This document shows, piece by piece, positions 9,601 to 17,688 of a DNA stretch of 64,000 nucleotides (position 1 is the first letter of the stretch; every line of letters begins with the position of its first letter). The DNA is from Luteolibacter flavescens (lineage in GTDB: Bacteria > Verrucomicrobiota > Verrucomicrobiia > Verrucomicrobiales > Akkermansiaceae). A program made the position numbers and the translations under genes. Below the pieces are notes generated by a model. The model was not told the origin of the DNA and searched no databases. It saw nothing but the letters and a program-made list of their open reading frames with translations. The DNA lies in NCBI RefSeq assembly GCF_025950085.1, contig NZ_JAPDDS010000005.1, forward strand, positions 124,001 through 188,000, written 5' to 3'.

Positions 9601-10154
9601 TGGACGGTGTGGTAGCCTGCCTTCTTCAGCACGGTGCCGATCGAGTGGTTCGATGGCAGCGGGTAGTTGAACTGGTTGTCGCGGATGTCCGCGTGCCCCT
9701 GATGCCGCCCCTGGAGGAGCGAGGCGCGGGAAGAGCAGCACACGGGCGCGCCCACGTAGTGGTGGGTCAGCATCGCGCCACCCGCCGCGAGGGCATCGAG
9801 CCCGGGAGTCGCGAATTTCTGCGTGCCGGTGCGCTGGTTTTGCCAGAAGCAGCCGACGTCCCCGTAGCCGAGGTCGTCGCAGTTGATGAGGATGATGTTC
9901 GGTCGCTTGACCTTGCTGGTGGCGTCAACCGGGTTCGTCCCCAGTGTCAGCTCCAGGCCGTCCGGGATACTGTCGCCATCGCTGTCCGCAACATTCGGAT
10001 TCGTGCCGGTGTTTTGTGGGGAAACATAGACGCCGGAATTGGTTTCCACGGCATCACGGAGGCCATCGTCATCAGCGTCACCCGGAATAGCGAGAAGGCT
10101 ACCGGCGGGGATGAGCAAACTGGCAACAACTAAACGAAACGGGCTGGGTTTCAT
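6633..10154 (-). CDS. Secreted multidomain sulfatase (arylsulfatase with TSP3, PA14 and LamG modules)
   Basis: The 1173-residue protein starts with a signal peptide (about 1-22) and calcium-binding TSP3-like repeats (DADDDGLRD, DSDGDSIPD; 25-66). The sulfatase domain starts near 83. NCDDLGYGD (91-99) supplies metal ligands and C139-C-S-S-R143 is the formylglycine signature, with Ser where Pro or Ala is usual. A TSDNGP block follows near residue 387. After about 600 come a PA14-like module, a cadherin-like linker, a LamG-like domain (about 850-1030), another TSP3 segment (DSDGDGIPDE) and a C-terminal beta domain ending RFFRLKV. It would remove sulfate esters from extracellular glycans. A 102-nt gap precedes it and a strong terminator follows. 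Confidence 0.88.
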   Translation of the reverse strand: MKPSPFRLVVASLLIPAGSLLAIPGDADDDGLRDAVETNSGVYVSPQNTGTNPNVADSDGDSIPDGLELTLGTNPVDATSKVKRPNIILINCDDLGYGDVGCFWQNQRTGTQKFATPGLDALAAGGAMLTHHYVGAPVCCSSRASLLQGRHQGHADIRDNQFNYPLPSNHSIGTVLKKAGYHTVHVGKAGIAGTIYRTEPNTRNLPAHPLIRGFDSFLGYWSHYHAHEHYPRNGTTDKEAKLVYEYGLISDAYVDLYTTDVFTAYAKKTIIEDTQQTPDRPFFLYLAYDAPHFKNQIPPTKDYPAGMGLNGGIQWTGAPSYANTATNDPAKVDNIANLHSSVNPAWPEVQRRYVSMVRRIDDSVTDIVQTLRDLNIDNNTLIVFTSDNGPAAEDGQDPRFFKGFANFEGIKRDLWEGGIRTPTIAWWPGRIPATNQIAAPRQISNPSGHWDWLATFADFASAPAPSYTDGISLVSQLTQAPNPKEHDYLYFEYNLTGGSTANWTEFPNHRGEATGQSQAVRIGNFMGVRMTVSSAATPFKIYNVVTDPGQGTNLAAQMPEMQARMQAIAVSSRIPQALAPRPYDTAPMPAVTFPSVTNGAHVKTYEGTWYYLPDFRNLTPTREGRSGTITPAALSRTTDAGVAFTAYLSVPTTGAYTFALDSNDSSSLWVHDANVIDNDFQWTASKTSQPVYLQAGLHPIRLFYRHRTGTPVLNLRYSGPGITMQAVPNSALFVEGQPPELRPDAITARLGTEATYDVLANDTSAVPLTLLSTGTTLLGTTGVAGNQLKLTPGNGVLGYDEFPYVATNDNFSQHTSQVAATVLFDNEIWLPFEEGAGTSVNRVGGSTAITGTLAGFTNTAEAWTTGRFHKALAFDGIDARVDFPGMALPTGQSPRTFACWVKTASRSTPELQALFSYGSNITGGRFLVRLDNQANVASDQPLKLEVGNGTGHITGTTPLNDGRWHHVAVVVDNHDGSEDVNVRETKLWVDGRLDPISSSEGRVLATGASLVPCIGGSNHNSGYNFKGKLDEVRIFDRALTDAEVQSLYQSRPIFLTVPTNPTGDSDGDGIPDEVEEIAGTDPNDINSSLKLDEFTVSAGNVHLQWTGRPGRDYQVEESTDLRTWQAIPGQGPIRIQPPSQGETAVPGPLSVDLPQSGPGPRFFRLKVSLTGVS

Positions 10155-10256
10155 GTTTCAGCCTCGTCACGATTCCGCAGTAAAGTGTTGATGTCGAGAT
10201 TGTGGCGGCCTGATTCGGCGGTAGGGATTTTCCTGACAGGGGTAAGGCAACGCCCT

Positions 10257-10934
10257 TCATCCGGTGTTCCGGTGGACCCAGGCGATCGCCCGCTGGAGCA
10301 GCTCCGGGCCGTCCTTCAGGCCGAGCTTCTCCTTGATCCGTGAGCGGTAGGTCTCGATCGTCTTGGTATCCAGGAAAAGCAGGTCGGCGATCTGGCGGGT
10401 GCTCAGGCCCTTCCCCACGAGCTCGAATACCTGGAGCTCCCGGTCGGCGAGCTTCGAGACGATCTCCAGCGGTTCGCGGGAGGCGGACGAGTTCTTCCTC
10501 ATCGAGCGCTCCAGCACCTGGTGGGTCATCGCTTCGCTCAGGTAGATGCCGCCGGAGAGCACGTGCCGGATCGCCTTCATGACGTGGCGGCTCGCCTGCT
10601 GCTTCGTGATGTAGCCGCGCGCACCCGCGTGGATGCAGCGCTCGGCGTAGATCATCTCGTCCTGCATCGAGACCACCAGCACCTTCACCTCCGGGTAGCG
10701 CGCCTGCAGGTCCTTGATGAGCTCCATGCCGAGCGAGGACTTCAGCGTGAGATCGACGATGGCGAGGTGCGGATGGACTGCGGCCACCAGATCGAGTGCT
10801 TCGTGGCGGTCCTCCGCCTCGCCGCAGACCTCGAAGTCGGCCTCGCGTTCGATGAGTTCCACCAGTCGCTCGCGGATCATCGGGTGATCGTCCACGAGCA
10901 GGATGCGGGTTTTTTCCTGGGGTATGTCCGTCAT
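10257..10934 (-). CDS. NarL/FixJ-type response regulator
   Basis: The 225-residue protein has a receiver domain with acidic residues D15-D16, phospho-acceptor Asp61 (LAIVDLTLK) and a conserved Lys near 113 (GYITKQQ). A LuxR-type helix-turn-helix lies at about 155-220 (LADRELQVFELVGKGLSTRQIADLL, given here in two parts: LADRELQVFELV and GKGLSTRQIADLL). It follows a histidine kinase gene by 4 nt and is clearly its partner. The pair is co-directional and closely spaced with a glycosyltransferase and a sulfotransferase. The regulated genes are unknown; the sulfatase immediately downstream is one candidate. Confidence 0.93.
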   Translation of the reverse strand: MTDIPQEKTRILLVDDHPMIRERLVELIEREADFEVCGEAEDRHEALDLVAAVHPHLAIVDLTLKSSLGMELIKDLQARYPEVKVLVVSMQDEMIYAERCIHAGARGYITKQQASRHVMKAIRHVLSGGIYLSEAMTHQVLERSMRKNSSASREPLEIVSKLADRELQVFELVGKGLSTRQIADLLFLDTKTIETYRSRIKEKLGLKDGPELLQRAIAWVHRNTG

Positions 10935-10938
10935 GGTT

Positions 10939-12066
10939 TCAGGCGGAGAAGGCGGCTTCTCCCAATTGGCAGGACACCACGGTTCCCCGCGGCAGGCGTG
11001 TTGAGATGCTGAATTCGGCCCCGATCAGGCGCGCGCGATACGCCATGATCCGCAGGCCCATGCCCTCGTGCTTCTTCGATCTCTCCGCGAGGCCCTCGCC
11101 ATCGTCCTCGATGGTCAGGTTCACCATGCCCGCGGTGGAGGACAGCGAGAGCAGGATGTGCATCGCCTTCGCGTGCTTCGCGGCATTCACCACCGCTTCC
11201 TGGGCGATGCGGTAGAAATGGATGCCCACCGTGGGATCGCAGGGCGGGATGGGGCTGGGGCAGTCCACTGTGCAAAAAACCTGGAAGCGCCGGCACATCG
11301 TCGCTGCCAGCTCGCGCAGCCCGAGCTCCAGTCCCTCGGTCTCCAGCCGCACCGGGTAGAGTCCGCGGGCAAGGTTGCGCGCCAGGTTGATCGACTCGTC
11401 GATCATGTCGGCGATGCGGCTGGCGTCCTTGTTCGCCTCCACGCCGTCTTCCTCCAGGCGTGCCTGTAGCATGTTCGTGCTGAAGGCGACGCTCACCAAC
11501 TGCTGGCACAGGCTGTCGTGCAGGTCTTGGCCGATGCGGATCTGCTCGCGGTCGCTGATCTCCAGCACGCTTTTTTCCAGCACGCGGTTCTCCGCCATCT
11601 GCTTCTCCAGCGCGGCGGTGCGTTCCTTCACGCGCTCCTCAAGCTGCGCATTCAGCGTGCGCGCGGCCGTCACCAGGCCGACCGCGACGAGGAAGGTCCC
11701 GCAGCGCATCAGCACGTTCCAGTACGGCGTGAAGGAATGGATCTGGCTCGTCTTCGCCGCCAGGTCCGCTGCCAGCCAGATGGAGGCCGCGAGCAGCGCG
11801 GCGGCGACCCCGGAGCGGAAGCCCGCGACGTGCGCCACCAGCATCACCGGGATAAGATAGAGCAGCGAGCCGCTCAGCTCCGGTCCCGAGATCCAACTGA
11901 AGATGCCGATGCAGGCGATGAGGAATGCGGCAAGGCACCAGACCCCCGTGACCGTCCACCCGTCCAGCATCCGCAGGCCCCGCGCCAAGAGGGGCAGTTG
12001 CAGGTCCTCCTCCGCCCGCGTCTTCGCAGGCGCGGCGTTGGCATGGTCTGGAGGAGGTGGGGACAT
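10939..12066 (-). CDS. Membrane sensor histidine kinase (HisKA_3/NarX type)
   Basis: Of 375 residues, about 40-133 form four transmembrane segments with only short loops between them, so any signal is probably sensed in or near the membrane. A coiled-coil linker (about 136-172) leads to the phospho-acceptor His183 in QDLHDSLCQQL. The HATPase part carries AKHAKA as the N-box and EDDGEG and GMGLRIMAYRA as G-boxes. The gene starts 3 nt after the stop of a GT2 gene and ends 4 nt before its response regulator, so all are probably one transcript. The ligand is unknown. Confidence 0.92.
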   Translation of the reverse strand: MSPPPPDHANAAPAKTRAEEDLQLPLLARGLRMLDGWTVTGVWCLAAFLIACIGIFSWISGPELSGSLLYLIPVMLVAHVAGFRSGVAAALLAASIWLAADLAAKTSQIHSFTPYWNVLMRCGTFLVAVGLVTAARTLNAQLEERVKERTAALEKQMAENRVLEKSVLEISDREQIRIGQDLHDSLCQQLVSVAFSTNMLQARLEEDGVEANKDASRIADMIDESINLARNLARGLYPVRLETEGLELGLRELAATMCRRFQVFCTVDCPSPIPPCDPTVGIHFYRIAQEAVVNAAKHAKAMHILLSLSSTAGMVNLTIEDDGEGLAERSKKHEGMGLRIMAYRARLIGAEFSISTRLPRGTVVSCQLGEAAFSA

Positions 12067-12069
12067 GGC

Positions 12070-12987
12070 TCAGCCGGCGATGCGCTTTCCGAAGCTCCGG
12101 AGCACGCGTTTCATTTTTTGGAAAGTGCCCGCCGGTTGGGCGAGCGCAGCCTTTGCGAATTCGCAGGCGGCGCGCACCTTGCGGCCGTTCGCCGCGGCGT
12201 TCTTCGCATTCCGCCCGTGCGTCCACGCCGCCACATCGCGGGGACGTGGTGCGGGGATCTCGTCGGGATCGAGCGGGTTTTCCAGACGCCCGTCCCGGTA
12301 GGACTGCTCGGCCGCATTCATCTCGCGCAGCATCTTGTCCCCGCTGGCATTCGTCACCGAGGACATGCGGAGCCGGTACTCGATCAGCGGGTAGCCGGTG
12401 AATCCCAGCGCGCCGACCTTCTCCATGCGCCGCACGAAGATGGGGCCGTCCGCCGAGCGATAGCCCGGATGGAATCTCGCGGCACCCTCGCGCTTGAAGA
12501 AGAAGGTGCTCGGCAGCGTCCACAGCGGCGGGTCCACCGTGGTCTCGCGGTCCCACCAGTCGTGGGAAATGTAGCGGCCCACGCGGTTGCCTGCCTCGTT
12601 GATCAGCCACGCATCGGACATCAGCAGCGAGAGCCGCGGCTCCGTCGCCGCCAGCTTGCGGAAGGTCTCCACCTGGCGCTTCAGCGTGTCCGGCAGGAAG
12701 CGGTCGTCCGAGTCGATGATGGAGATGAAGTCACCGAGGGCCACATCGATGCCCGCATTCCGCGCGCCGCTGATGCCGAGGTTCTGCGGGAGGAAGACCT
12801 TCCTCACCCTCGCATCCTTCCGCACCATCTCGTCCAGATAGCCGCGTGAGTCGTCCTTCGATCCATCGTCCACCACGATCAGCTCGAAGGCGACTTCCTC
12901 GGACGCGAGCACGCTCTCGACCGCCCCGGTCAGCCAGGGCAAGCCGTTGTAGTTGATCATGACGACACTGACCAAGGGCGGGGTCAT
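12070..12987 (-). CDS. Glycosyltransferase family 2
   Basis: This 305-residue protein has a clear GT-A domain: VSVVMINYNGLPWLTGAVES at the N-terminus, VVDDGSKDDS as the nucleotide-binding block and SIIDSDDRFLPDTL as the DxD metal site. The C-terminal third is rich in basic residues and contains no clear transmembrane segment, so the enzyme is probably cytoplasmic and membrane-associated. The gene follows a sulfotransferase by 4 nt and precedes the histidine kinase by 3 nt, which places a biosynthetic enzyme and a sensor kinase in the same transcript. Donor sugar and linkage cannot be told from sequence. Confidence 0.87.
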   Translation of the reverse strand: MTPPLVSVVMINYNGLPWLTGAVESVLASEEVAFELIVVDDGSKDDSRGYLDEMVRKDARVRKVFLPQNLGISGARNAGIDVALGDFISIIDSDDRFLPDTLKRQVETFRKLAATEPRLSLLMSDAWLINEAGNRVGRYISHDWWDRETTVDPPLWTLPSTFFFKREGAARFHPGYRSADGPIFVRRMEKVGALGFTGYPLIEYRLRMSSVTNASGDKMLREMNAAEQSYRDGRLENPLDPDEIPAPRPRDVAAWTHGRNAKNAAANGRKVRAACEFAKAALAQPAGTFQKMKRVLRSFGKRIAG

Positions 12988-12991
12988 GGGG

Positions 12992-13858
12992 TCACTTCAC
13001 GGGTGTGGGGTTGAGCACGCCTTCCGCCAGATCCCACAGCACCTTCATCTGGCGGTGGTCCGCCAGCTTCCGGGAAAGCGAGCCCAGCCATGGCAGGCGG
13101 GCGAACATCGCACGCGCGGACTCGTAGCCTGAGACCTGCGACGCGCTGAGATTCGCGATCTTCTCGTGGTCGCGGTTTTGGAAAGGCTTGTTGATCTCGG
13201 AGTGCCACGGGTTCTTGGCGGACAACTCGGCGACGCCGCTGCCGCCGGACTCCGAGCGTGCGCCGGACGAGCCCATCCACTGGATGAGATCGTCCATCTT
13301 CGAGCCGATGTCGCCATACTCCATGTGGCGCGTCCTGTCCGCCGGGTAGCCCTTGAATGCGGCCAGATAGCTCGACTCGAAAAATGCGAAGCGAGCGGGA
13401 TGGCGGTTCTTCGCCCCGAAGTGGACGCGGAACTGCGACTCGAAGACATTGAGAGGATTCCGCCGCAGGACGAGGAAGCGTCCGCCGGTCTGCGCGGCGA
13501 ACGCACTCGATCCCACGAGCCGCGTGAACTTCCACACCACGATGCGGATCTTCGACAGATCGCGCCCGGCTTTCACCGCCACCGCGGATGCCAGCGCATC
13601 CAGGGTCGCTTCCTTGTCGTCACGGATGCACTTCTCCGCTTCGTCCACCGTGAGTGGAGAGCCATCCGAGCAGCTCACCACGAAGAGCGCCGCGATCCGC
13701 CGCGAGTCCTGCCACTCCGCGGCGGTCACACGCGAAAGGGCGGCTGGGAAGAACGACTCCGGCAGGCATAGTACATCCTCCAGTTGATCGAGCAGGCGGG
13801 TGAGCAGGGTGCTCCCGCTGCGGGGGAGCGATGCGATATACAGCTTCTGGAACCTCAT
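12992..13858 (-). CDS. Sulfotransferase family protein
   Basis: The 288-residue protein begins with YIASLPRSGSTLLTRLLDQL, the 5'-phosphosulfate-binding loop of PAPS-dependent sulfotransferases. A second conserved block, RFLVLRRNPLNVFES (about 137-151), fits the 3'-phosphate-binding region. It would transfer sulfate from PAPS to a sugar hydroxyl, or to a lipid. The adenylyl-sulfate genes cysD, cysN and cysC at 39.4-42.5 kb in the same locus could supply PAPS. The gene is closely followed by a GT2 gene (4 nt). Family membership is good; the acceptor is inference from context. Confidence 0.85.
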   Translation of the reverse strand: MRFQKLYIASLPRSGSTLLTRLLDQLEDVLCLPESFFPAALSRVTAAEWQDSRRIAALFVVSCSDGSPLTVDEAEKCIRDDKEATLDALASAVAVKAGRDLSKIRIVVWKFTRLVGSSAFAAQTGGRFLVLRRNPLNVFESQFRVHFGAKNRHPARFAFFESSYLAAFKGYPADRTRHMEYGDIGSKMDDLIQWMGSSGARSESGGSGVAELSAKNPWHSEINKPFQNRDHEKIANLSASQVSGYESARAMFARLPWLGSLSRKLADHRQMKVLWDLAEGVLNPTPVK

Positions 13859-13909
13859 CGGGTGAATGTCGGCTTTGCAGGGAATGTAGGTGTCACTTCC
13901 CGTCGGGGC

Positions 13910-14551
13910 TTACCTCTTCTGTCCGATGATCAGGAAGCTCCCGTAGATGGACAGGCACGGAAAGCGGTCGCCGAATTTCCGTATCGCCTTCCCGGATCCC
14001 AGGAGGCGGACATGATTGAAGCCATGCATCATCATCCGCTGTTTCAAAAGCTTCGGATAATGTTGGGTCAGGTGTGATGCTCCCAGGACCGAGCCTTTGT
14101 TCCACCGCATTTTCAGGGAGTTCGGATTGGGCGTGGTCATCATCAGGTGACCGCCTACCTTCAGGATGCGCTGGAACTCGCAGAGCGTGGGATCGACATC
14201 GGAGGGATACAGGTGCTCGAGGAATTCCCCGGCGACGATCGCGTCGTAGGTGAGGTCGTCGGCCGGGATGCTGGTGGTCAGTCCGTGGACATTGGAAGTG
14301 TAGGCGGCGGGCAGCGCGGTGAGTCGCTCGGCCACGCAGTCGAGGCCTCCCAGCTCGATGTCCGGACGGATCTCCTTCAAGGCGACACCCCCGCGCCCTT
14401 CGGCACATCCCACATCCAGTATCTTCCTGGCGTCTGCTGGAAGGTACTTTGCGAATTGGGCATACCGCTCCGGCGTGAAGGAGTCGATCAGCGCTTCGTG
14501 CTGCAGCGCGTTCTCCTTCGAGTAGCTGTCAATTCGATCGGTGGTGGACAT
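13910..14551 (-). CDS. Class I SAM-dependent methyltransferase
   Basis: The 213-residue protein has the classic motif I ILDVGCAEGRGG (about 43-54), an acidic motif II with IELGGLDCVAERL, motif III VAGEFLEHLYP, and LKVGGHLMMTTPNPNSL (about 131-147). This is the Methyltransf_11/23 pattern. The gene stands alone between small gaps of 51 nt and 27 nt. Its base composition looks less GC-rich than its neighbours, which may mark a separately acquired gene. In this setting it probably methylates a sugar or a lipid carrier component; the substrate is unknown. Confidence 0.85.
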   Translation of the reverse strand: MSTTDRIDSYSKENALQHEALIDSFTPERYAQFAKYLPADARKILDVGCAEGRGGVALKEIRPDIELGGLDCVAERLTALPAAYTSNVHGLTTSIPADDLTYDAIVAGEFLEHLYPSDVDPTLCEFQRILKVGGHLMMTTPNPNSLKMRWNKGSVLGASHLTQHYPKLLKQRMMMHGFNHVRLLGSGKAIRKFGDRFPCLSIYGSFLIIGQKR

Positions 14552-14578
14552 GTATTGGGGAAGAGTTCGGGGTTTGGT

Positions 14579-15832
14579 TCAGGATTTGACTTGCGAGACG
14601 ACGCTTTCGCGGTAGGCGTGTTCGAGCGCCTGGTCGGTGCGATCGTAGGAAAGATACTCGGTGATGCGGGCTGCGATGGCGCGCGTCTTTTCCGGCAGCT
14701 CCGCGCGATGGCCGTGACACCACACGATGGCCTCCGTGAGTCCGGCCACGAGCCCGTCCACGGACTGGACGGGCACCGCGATGCCGCCGGCCATCCGGAC
14801 GATCTCGCCCTGCGCGCTGGTGTCCGCGACCACGGGATAGCAGCCCGCGAGGATCGCCTCCACCAGGGTCATGCCCATCGTTTCGCGGAAGCTAGGCAGG
14901 AAATACACGTCGCTGCCCTGGAGCGCGCGTACGTAGTCATCGCCGCTGAATCCCGGATGAAATTCCACATGCTGCGTGATGCCGAGCGATGCAGCGAGGC
15001 CCTGCAATGAAGGGATCTCCGGACCACCCCCGGCGATGGTGTAGTGGACCGGTATGCCTTTCGCCACGGCTCCGGCGACGGCCCTCAGTGCGAGCGCCAC
15101 TCCCTTCCTGCCCTCCATGTTTCCCCCGGCGAACATCCTCAGCGGCCCCGACGCATCGGGTACGGGATGACCGCTCGTCAGTCGCGCGATGGACTCCTGC
15201 GCCAGCGTGGTCACGGGCAGGCGGATCATCGGCGCGACCTTGCGGAAAGGCTTCAGCAGTTCCTCGGTCTCCTCATTGGCGGCGATCACCACGGCGGCCT
15301 TCTCCACGCAGTCGCGGAAGGCACGCGAGCGCATGGCGGAGCGGTTGCTGAAATCGCGCGCGAACTCGAAGGCCCGGGCCGACGGGCTCAGGATGGTGCG
15401 GAAGGCCTTCGGAATGTGCCCCGCGCCACCGACCGGACCCCACACGAAGGGCACCGGCAATTGCCATAGCGGCGACGGCATCCGCCACGAGGCGATCGTC
15501 ACCTGGTGGCACAGGTCGAAGCCGATCTCCTCATGCCACGCCCTGGCCTCGGCGAGCACCTTGCGCGTGAAGTCAGCGTAGTTCAGCCAGCTCTGCACGT
15601 GCGCGATGAAGCGGTTGGGAGGACTGTCCTTTGCCTCGCGCAGGAAGCGCACGGTGACATTCGCGGGCACCAGTCCCTCCGCCGTCGCCTTCGTCCATCC
15701 GGCGCGGTTGTGGTCGTCCGTCAGCACCCAGACATCGTGGTGCCGGGCGATGCGGCGCACGGCATTCCACCCCACGGCCTGCTCGGAGCCGCCATAGGGA
15801 TTACACGCGTAGCCGACGGCGAGGACCTTCAT
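14579..15832 (-). CDS. Glycosyltransferase family 4
   Basis: The 417-residue enzyme begins MKVLAVGYACNPYGGSEQAV, with the glycine-rich acceptor loop of GT4 proteins. The C-terminal lobe has RLPVTTLAQ, MFAGGNMEGRKGVALALRAV and the donor-site block LPSFRETMGMTLVEAILAG. The reading frame is open well upstream into the next gene, but the ATG at 15832 starts at the canonical N-terminal strand and I prefer it. The Glu-x7-Glu motif appears intact (E in RETMGMTLVEA). The donor is unknown. Confidence 0.87.
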   Translation of the reverse strand: MKVLAVGYACNPYGGSEQAVGWNAVRRIARHHDVWVLTDDHNRAGWTKATAEGLVPANVTVRFLREAKDSPPNRFIAHVQSWLNYADFTRKVLAEARAWHEEIGFDLCHQVTIASWRMPSPLWQLPVPFVWGPVGGAGHIPKAFRTILSPSARAFEFARDFSNRSAMRSRAFRDCVEKAAVVIAANEETEELLKPFRKVAPMIRLPVTTLAQESIARLTSGHPVPDASGPLRMFAGGNMEGRKGVALALRAVAGAVAKGIPVHYTIAGGGPEIPSLQGLAASLGITQHVEFHPGFSGDDYVRALQGSDVYFLPSFRETMGMTLVEAILAGCYPVVADTSAQGEIVRMAGGIAVPVQSVDGLVAGLTEAIVWCHGHRAELPEKTRAIAARITEYLSYDRTDQALEHAYRESVVSQVKS

Positions 15833-15867
15833 GAAATCAAAGGAAGAGAGGGGGGGACGTGATGCGG

Positions 15868-16674
15868 TCAGTGCCCGGCGGCGCGGTACTTGCCGAGGCA
15901 CACGTCGAGTAGCTGGCGCAGCACGGCGACCAGCCCGCCGAATCCGCGGATCTTCGTCGGTGTCTTCCCGCTGGCGGGATACACGCGCGAGACCGGGAGC
16001 TCCTTCACGCGGAATCCGCGCCGCACCGACTCGATGGCCAGGTGGTAGTGGAGCTGGTAGCGGTCGAAGCACGGGCGGAAGACCGACACGCGAGGATCTG
16101 TTAGAAGCTTCCGGCTATACGCGCGGAAGCCGTTCGTGGTGTCCGTGTAGCGGAAGCCGGAGGCGAGCGAGATCATCGGCGCGTGGAGCAGACGCACCGC
16201 GAGGAGGCGCGAGAGCGGCGTGTTTTCATGATGCCCGCCGGGGATGAAGCGCGAGCCCTGCACGTGATCCCATCCGTCCTCGAGTGCCGCGACGAAGGAC
16301 GGGATGGCGTCCAGCCCGTCCTTGCCATTGCCATCGATCACCACGATGCCCTCGTAGCCTTCGTTCATGCAGTGGTCCATCGCCATGCGCATCTGCGCGC
16401 TCAGCTTGCCGGGGCCGGTCTTCACCAGCAGCGCGGTGGCACCGGCTTCCTCCATGATGCCCGCGTCGAGCGAGCCATCGGTGCTCCCGCCGTCGGCGAC
16501 GATCAGGTCGATGATGTCGGCATGCTCCTTCATCGCGCGGAGCTGCTTGCGGATCTTTTCCCCCTCGTTGATGACGAAGACGCAGATGGCCTGGCGGTGC
16601 CGGCGCGGCCTCTGCCATGCGATGCGGTAGCGGGGTGCGCGCTCGTCATCGCCACGGGTCTCCGGCTCGCTCAT
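15868..16674 (-). CDS. Glycosyltransferase family 2 (polyprenyl-phosphate-sugar synthase-like)
   Basis: This 268-residue GT-A protein carries CVFVINEGEKIRKQL, LIVADGGSTDGSL and VVIDGNGKDGLDAIP. The last two correspond to the nucleotide-sugar and metal sites; the usual D-x-D reads D-G-N, as in dolichol/undecaprenyl-phosphate mannose synthase relatives. The C-terminal part contains the TNGFRAYSR motif common in DPM1-like enzymes, and no membrane segment follows. It may charge a polyprenyl phosphate with a sugar for the GT-C enzymes of this locus. It overlaps the next gene by ATGA. Confidence 0.78.
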   Translation of the reverse strand: MSEPETRGDDERAPRYRIAWQRPRRHRQAICVFVINEGEKIRKQLRAMKEHADIIDLIVADGGSTDGSLDAGIMEEAGATALLVKTGPGKLSAQMRMAMDHCMNEGYEGIVVIDGNGKDGLDAIPSFVAALEDGWDHVQGSRFIPGGHHENTPLSRLLAVRLLHAPMISLASGFRYTDTTNGFRAYSRKLLTDPRVSVFRPCFDRYQLHYHLAIESVRRGFRVKELPVSRVYPASGKTPTKIRGFGGLVAVLRQLLDVCLGKYRAAGH

Positions 16675-17678
16675 GGTGCCGGATCGTGGGATGAATCATC
16701 GGACCTCCCGAGGATGCTGGACTTCACCGTGTCCTCCAGCAGCACGGAGCTGTTGGCCTCCTCCGCCACGAAGTAGCGCGGCCTGCTGCGCACCTCGCCG
16801 AGGATGGTGCCGACATACTCGCTCAGCACCGCGAGGATGAGGCAGACAAAGAAGAACATGCCGCTTTGCTGGAGCGAGAGCGTCGTCCAGCCCTGGGCCA
16901 CATCCGGCTTCGTGAAATAGATCGTCACGACGTACACCGCGTAGAGCAGGTTCAGCCCCGCGCCGAGTAGGCCGGCCACCGTCACCAGTCGCAGCGGGTG
17001 CCGCGTGTTCGCCGCCAGCAGGTCGATCGCCGTGGCCACGTCATCGCGCCAGGAGCTCTTTCGCTCGGAGCCCGGGCGTGAGGTCAGATCGTAGGGGAAG
17101 AACTCGTGGTGATAGCCCAGCATCAGCGTCAGCACACGCAGGTAGCGGCTCTGCTCGCGCACCTGCAGCAGCGCATTCACGGCTTGGCGGCTCATCACGC
17201 GCAGGTCGGAGACGCCGCGCTTGATATCCACGCCCAGGCGCTTGCGGCAGTAGTTCCGGAAGAACTCACCGATCCACTCGCGCGGCATCGAGCGCGTCAC
17301 GGGATTCGCCGCGATGCCATGGACCACGCCGCCCGTCTTCCGGCACACGGCGATCATGTCCGGCAGGGGCGCCACCGGATCCGTGCGCGGATCGAGAGTC
17401 ACCACGTAGTCACCGATGGAGGACTCGATGCCCGCGGACAGCGCCACCTCGCGGCCGAAGCTGCGCGACAGCCGCAGGTAGCGCACGCGCTGCGTCCGCT
17501 TCAGCATCTCCCTCACCACCGTCGTCGTGCCATCGGTGGAGCCATCGTCCACCAGCACGATCTCGTAGAAACGGAACGAGGCCGACAGCGTCGCATCCAG
17601 CTCGCCGGTGAATGCATCGACCAGCGCGGCATCCTGATGCAGCGGGACGATGATGCTGATGACGGTGTTCGGTTCCAC
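16671..17678 (-). CDS. Membrane-anchored glycosyltransferase family 2 (GtrB/ArnC-like)
   Basis: Of about 335 residues, the first 230 form a GT-A domain with SIIVPLHQDAALVDAF, VLVDDGSTDGTTT and VTLDPRTDP. The latter stands in for the usual DxD block. Two transmembrane helices follow near the C-terminus (LRLVTVAGLLGAGLNLLYAV and FFFVCLILAVLSEYVG). This is the layout of polyprenyl-phosphate glycosyltransferases such as GtrB. A GTG at 17678, 10 nt after the upstream stop, starts exactly before the first beta strand, so I chose it over an ATG that overlaps the oxidoreductase gene by about 70 nt. Confidence 0.85.
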   Translation of the reverse strand: MEPNTVISIIVPLHQDAALVDAFTGELDATLSASFRFYEIVLVDDGSTDGTTTVVREMLKRTQRVRYLRLSRSFGREVALSAGIESSIGDYVVTLDPRTDPVAPLPDMIAVCRKTGGVVHGIAANPVTRSMPREWIGEFFRNYCRKRLGVDIKRGVSDLRVMSRQAVNALLQVREQSRYLRVLTLMLGYHHEFFPYDLTSRPGSERKSSWRDDVATAIDLLAANTRHPLRLVTVAGLLGAGLNLLYAVYVVTIYFTKPDVAQGWTTLSLQQSGMFFFVCLILAVLSEYVGTILGEVRSRPRYFVAEEANSSVLLEDTVKSSILGRSDDSSHDPAP

Positions 17679-17688
17679 GGCGTGCCGG

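Noticed and set aside
7479-10133. An 884-codon open frame on the plus strand opposite the sulfatase gene
   Set aside because: It is antisense to a clear signal-peptide sulfatase with conserved motifs. Its translation is rich in Arg, Gly, Val and His with no recognisable domain, as expected for a GC-rich shadow frame.
14579-16072. A longer start for the GT4 gene (up to 497 codons)
   Set aside because: The extra N-terminal part lies inside the GT2 gene at 15868-16674 and has no family similarity; the ATG at 15832 starts at the canonical GT4 strand.
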